Source: an uncultured Flavihumibacter sp.
Lineage (GTDB): Bacteria > Bacteroidota > Bacteroidia > Chitinophagales > Chitinophagaceae
Direction: 5' to 3'
DNA: 64,000 nucleotides
NCBI GenBank assembly: GCA_902168105.1
Contig: CABHOY010000033.1
Coordinates: forward strand, 1-64,000
Part shown: positions 62,499 through 64,000 of the stretch, in pieces
How the letters are laid out: the number at the start of each line of letters is the position of its first letter
How positions within the stretch are numbered: position 1 is the stretch's first letter
Notes under the pieces: generated by a model
Told to the model about the DNA's origin: nothing
Seen by the model: only the letters and a program-made list of their open reading frames with translations
Databases searched by the model: none
Program-made: the position numbers and the translations under genes

Positions 62499-63044
62499 CT
62501 ACTTCACACCTTTCTCCGCATCCCAGTTACCGGCCTGCTTACGGATATAAAGGATCTGTCCTGTATGATAAGCATTATGTGTATTCATATTCGCAATACT
62601 GGTATACCACGATTGGAGCTTTGCATCATCTGCCTTCGCGATCGCATCCTCCCAGTCTTTCATCACCTGATTTAACTGCCGTACGATATCCGCCCAGGAA
62701 GCCTCAGTAAATGCGTCAAACGTTTCATTATTGTTCCCGCTGAATGTTTGGTCCTTTTGCCCGTTAAACTGAGCGAGTAGGTGTTTGTTCCAGAACAACA
62801 GGTGATATGCCAGCTCGCCCACAGAATGGCTGGAATCAGTAGGCTTCCAGGAGGCCTGTTGGGCTGTAATACCCTCTATCCCCTTTGCGACCGGTACAAA
62901 CCATTCCTGCTTGTCCCAGGTGGTCTTAAATTGCGTTAAAAGCACTGATTTCAGTGTAGCCGGAACTTTGGGCTTTTCCTGGGCGATGGCCTGCTGGAAA
63001 CATAAACAGCTGAAGCAGCCGAACAGAAGAATGAGTCTGGACAT
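62499..63044 (-). CDS. Exported DinB-like (four-helix) protein
   Basis: A 181-aa protein with a signal peptide (ending A-I-A-Q). The rest is a DinB-type four-helix bundle with the metal histidines at A-Y-H-L-L-F-W-N-K-H and N-T-H-N-A-Y-H-T-G-Q. The family includes thiol-S-transferases and metal-dependent enzymes, usually cytoplasmic, so the export signal is unusual. The gene is monocistronic, with a hairpin following. Confidence 0.85.
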   Translation of the reverse strand: MSRLILLFGCFSCLCFQQAIAQEKPKVPATLKSVLLTQFKTTWDKQEWFVPVAKGIEGITAQQASWKPTDSSHSVGELAYHLLFWNKHLLAQFNGQKDQTFSGNNNETFDAFTEASWADIVRQLNQVMKDWEDAIAKADDAKLQSWYTSIANMNTHNAYHTGQILYIRKQAGNWDAEKGVK

Positions 63045-63142
63045 AATTGAGGTTTTAGGGGTGAAGTTGAGGCAAATATAAGCTTTACCCGAACAACAAG
63101 CTCCCTGGTACCGGAACCAGGAAACGCTACAGGATATTTAAT

Positions 63143-63150
63143 TACATTTG
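63143..63150 (+). promoter_or_regulatory. Candidate -7 promoter box TACATTTG
   Basis: TACATTTG matches the Bacteroidota TANNTTTG consensus exactly and lies 22 bases before the ATG at 63172. The -33 element is not clear. Confidence 0.5.
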
Positions 63151-63171
63151 CGCAAATTCTATTGCCAACCT

Positions 63172-64000
63172 ATGAAGTTGTACTGCTATGTTATAGGCAT
63201 TTTATGCCTTTTTTTAATGCCCTGTTGTAAGAAGAATAAAGATATCATTGCGGAACCTCCTCCGGTAGTAGTTAAACAGGATCCGTCACTGACTTTGACC
63301 GCTGCTGAAATTGAAAGTGACAATGCCGTTCGTATTCAGGGGAGAATTAAGGCGCTGGACTGGCCGAAGGCTGTTTATGGTGTCCTATATAGCGAAGATT
63401 CAATCCCTACTGTAAAATCGCCGGGCAAGATCCTCCTGGGAACTGTTACGGATTCCGTTGATATAACCTACACGGTTAAGGAACTGTTACCTAAAAAAGA
63501 TTATACCTTCCGTTTATTTGCAACATGGGATGATAAAACCTGGTACAGTGAGCCAAAACAGGTCGTCCCGGCTCAATTTCATTTAAAGCCCCTGCAGGAT
63601 TCTTTCATTTCAAGAAATACGATGATAAAGATCTATTTCACCGAAAGGATACCATTTGATGAATATAGGTGGTTTGAAGTGTATGTGGGCGATAAGAAAA
63701 TAGAAGCTAAGGACGGTCTTGTCTCGACATTCGGCGAGAGCATTAACTTATTGATCCCGATCGATTACAAACAGGGTACACCTATCACGGTGAAGAAAGG
63801 ATTATACAGCGAAACCATCGTTCCCGATATCCCCGTGTTACCAGGGTACTGGCGGAAGATCGCTGCTCATGAAGGTAAGATAATGGACAATGCCGCCTAC
63901 TTTACACTTGGTAACAAAGGATATATTGTTGGAGGAAACTGGTTCCCGTCGCCATGGGCGTCGACGAATGCCGTATGGGAGATCGATCTGACTACCTATG
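63172..64000 (+). CDS. Lipoprotein with FN3-like and kelch-type start, cut by window end
   Basis: The frame is open to the end of the window (276 codons, no stop). The N-terminus MKLYCYVIGILCLFLMPCCK is a lipoprotein signal; the lipobox is L-M-P-C-C. An FN3/Ig-like domain (residues about 35-120) and a second beta domain (120-215) follow. The last residues (A-Y-F-T-L-G-N-K-G-Y-I-V-G-G) look like the start of a kelch beta-propeller. Such proteins are common Bacteroidota surface lipoproteins. The remainder lies outside the window. Confidence 0.8.
   Translation, partial: MKLYCYVIGILCLFLMPCCKKNKDIIAEPPPVVVKQDPSLTLTAAEIESDNAVRIQGRIKALDWPKAVYGVLYSEDSIPTVKSPGKILLGTVTDSVDITYTVKELLPKKDYTFRLFATWDDKTWYSEPKQVVPAQFHLKPLQDSFISRNTMIKIYFTERIPFDEYRWFEVYVGDKKIEAKDGLVSTFGESINLLIPIDYKQGTPITVKKGLYSETIVPDIPVLPGYWRKIAAHEGKIMDNAAYFTLGNKGYIVGGNWFPSPWASTNAVWEIDLTTY

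Overview
The window looks like chromosome of a Bacteroidota member of the Chitinophagaceae (Chitinophaga-like). Many signal peptides end in an A-Q or S-Q cleavage site, one giant surface protein ends in a type IX secretion (T9SS) type A sorting domain, exact TANNTTTG -7 promoter boxes occur, and GH51, GH43 and GH39-type pentosan enzymes are present. No rRNA, tRNA or CRISPR array was seen.

Layout. 1-3.9 kb: an HxlR regulator diverging from a co-translated exported trio (metallo-beta-lactamase-fold hydrolase, M28 peptidase, RidA), bracketed by two decayed ISL3-type transposase fragments. 3.9-9 kb: a scarred stretch with truncated genes (the 3' halves of a divergent hydrolase/TetR pair joined back to back), small exported proteins and a type II NADH dehydrogenase. 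9-18 kb: GH51 arabinofuranosidase, acyltransferase, DoxX, a WG/Sel1 repeat protein, an AraC regulator with a lipocalin-like protein. 18-29 kb: an accessory region with a gene split by an in-frame stop, a four-gene operon containing an AvrRpt2-like cysteine protease, a two-TM SLATT-like domain fused to a trypsin-like protease and coupled to an exported protein, a second stand-alone SLATT-like protein, and an ABC permease reduced to its two ends. 29-34 kb: SDR, lipoprotein amidohydrolase, a 103-bp palindrome, NTF2-like and DUF2200 proteins.

34-55.6 kb: the most striking part. Nine consecutive minus-strand genes, several joined by overlapping stop/start codons, encode a very large exported protein (1558 aa), an FN3 protein, a chimeric duplicated fragment, an SprB-repeat T9SS substrate (1448 aa), a TANFOR-like/FN3/coiled-coil protein, a 1142-aa exported protein ending in a PD-(D/E)XK-like nuclease signature, a beta-propeller-like protein that is the only member without an export signal, a PKD lipoprotein and an outer-membrane barrel. 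I propose a T9SS-linked surface assembly carrying a nuclease effector with an adjacent candidate immunity protein; this is inference from sequence and gene order.

55.9-64 kb: GH43 and GH39-type enzymes in divergent orientation, an SDR plus IlvD/Edd-type sugar-acid dehydratase operon (likely non-phosphorylating pentose catabolism), an exported DinB-like protein, and a lipoprotein running off the end of the window.
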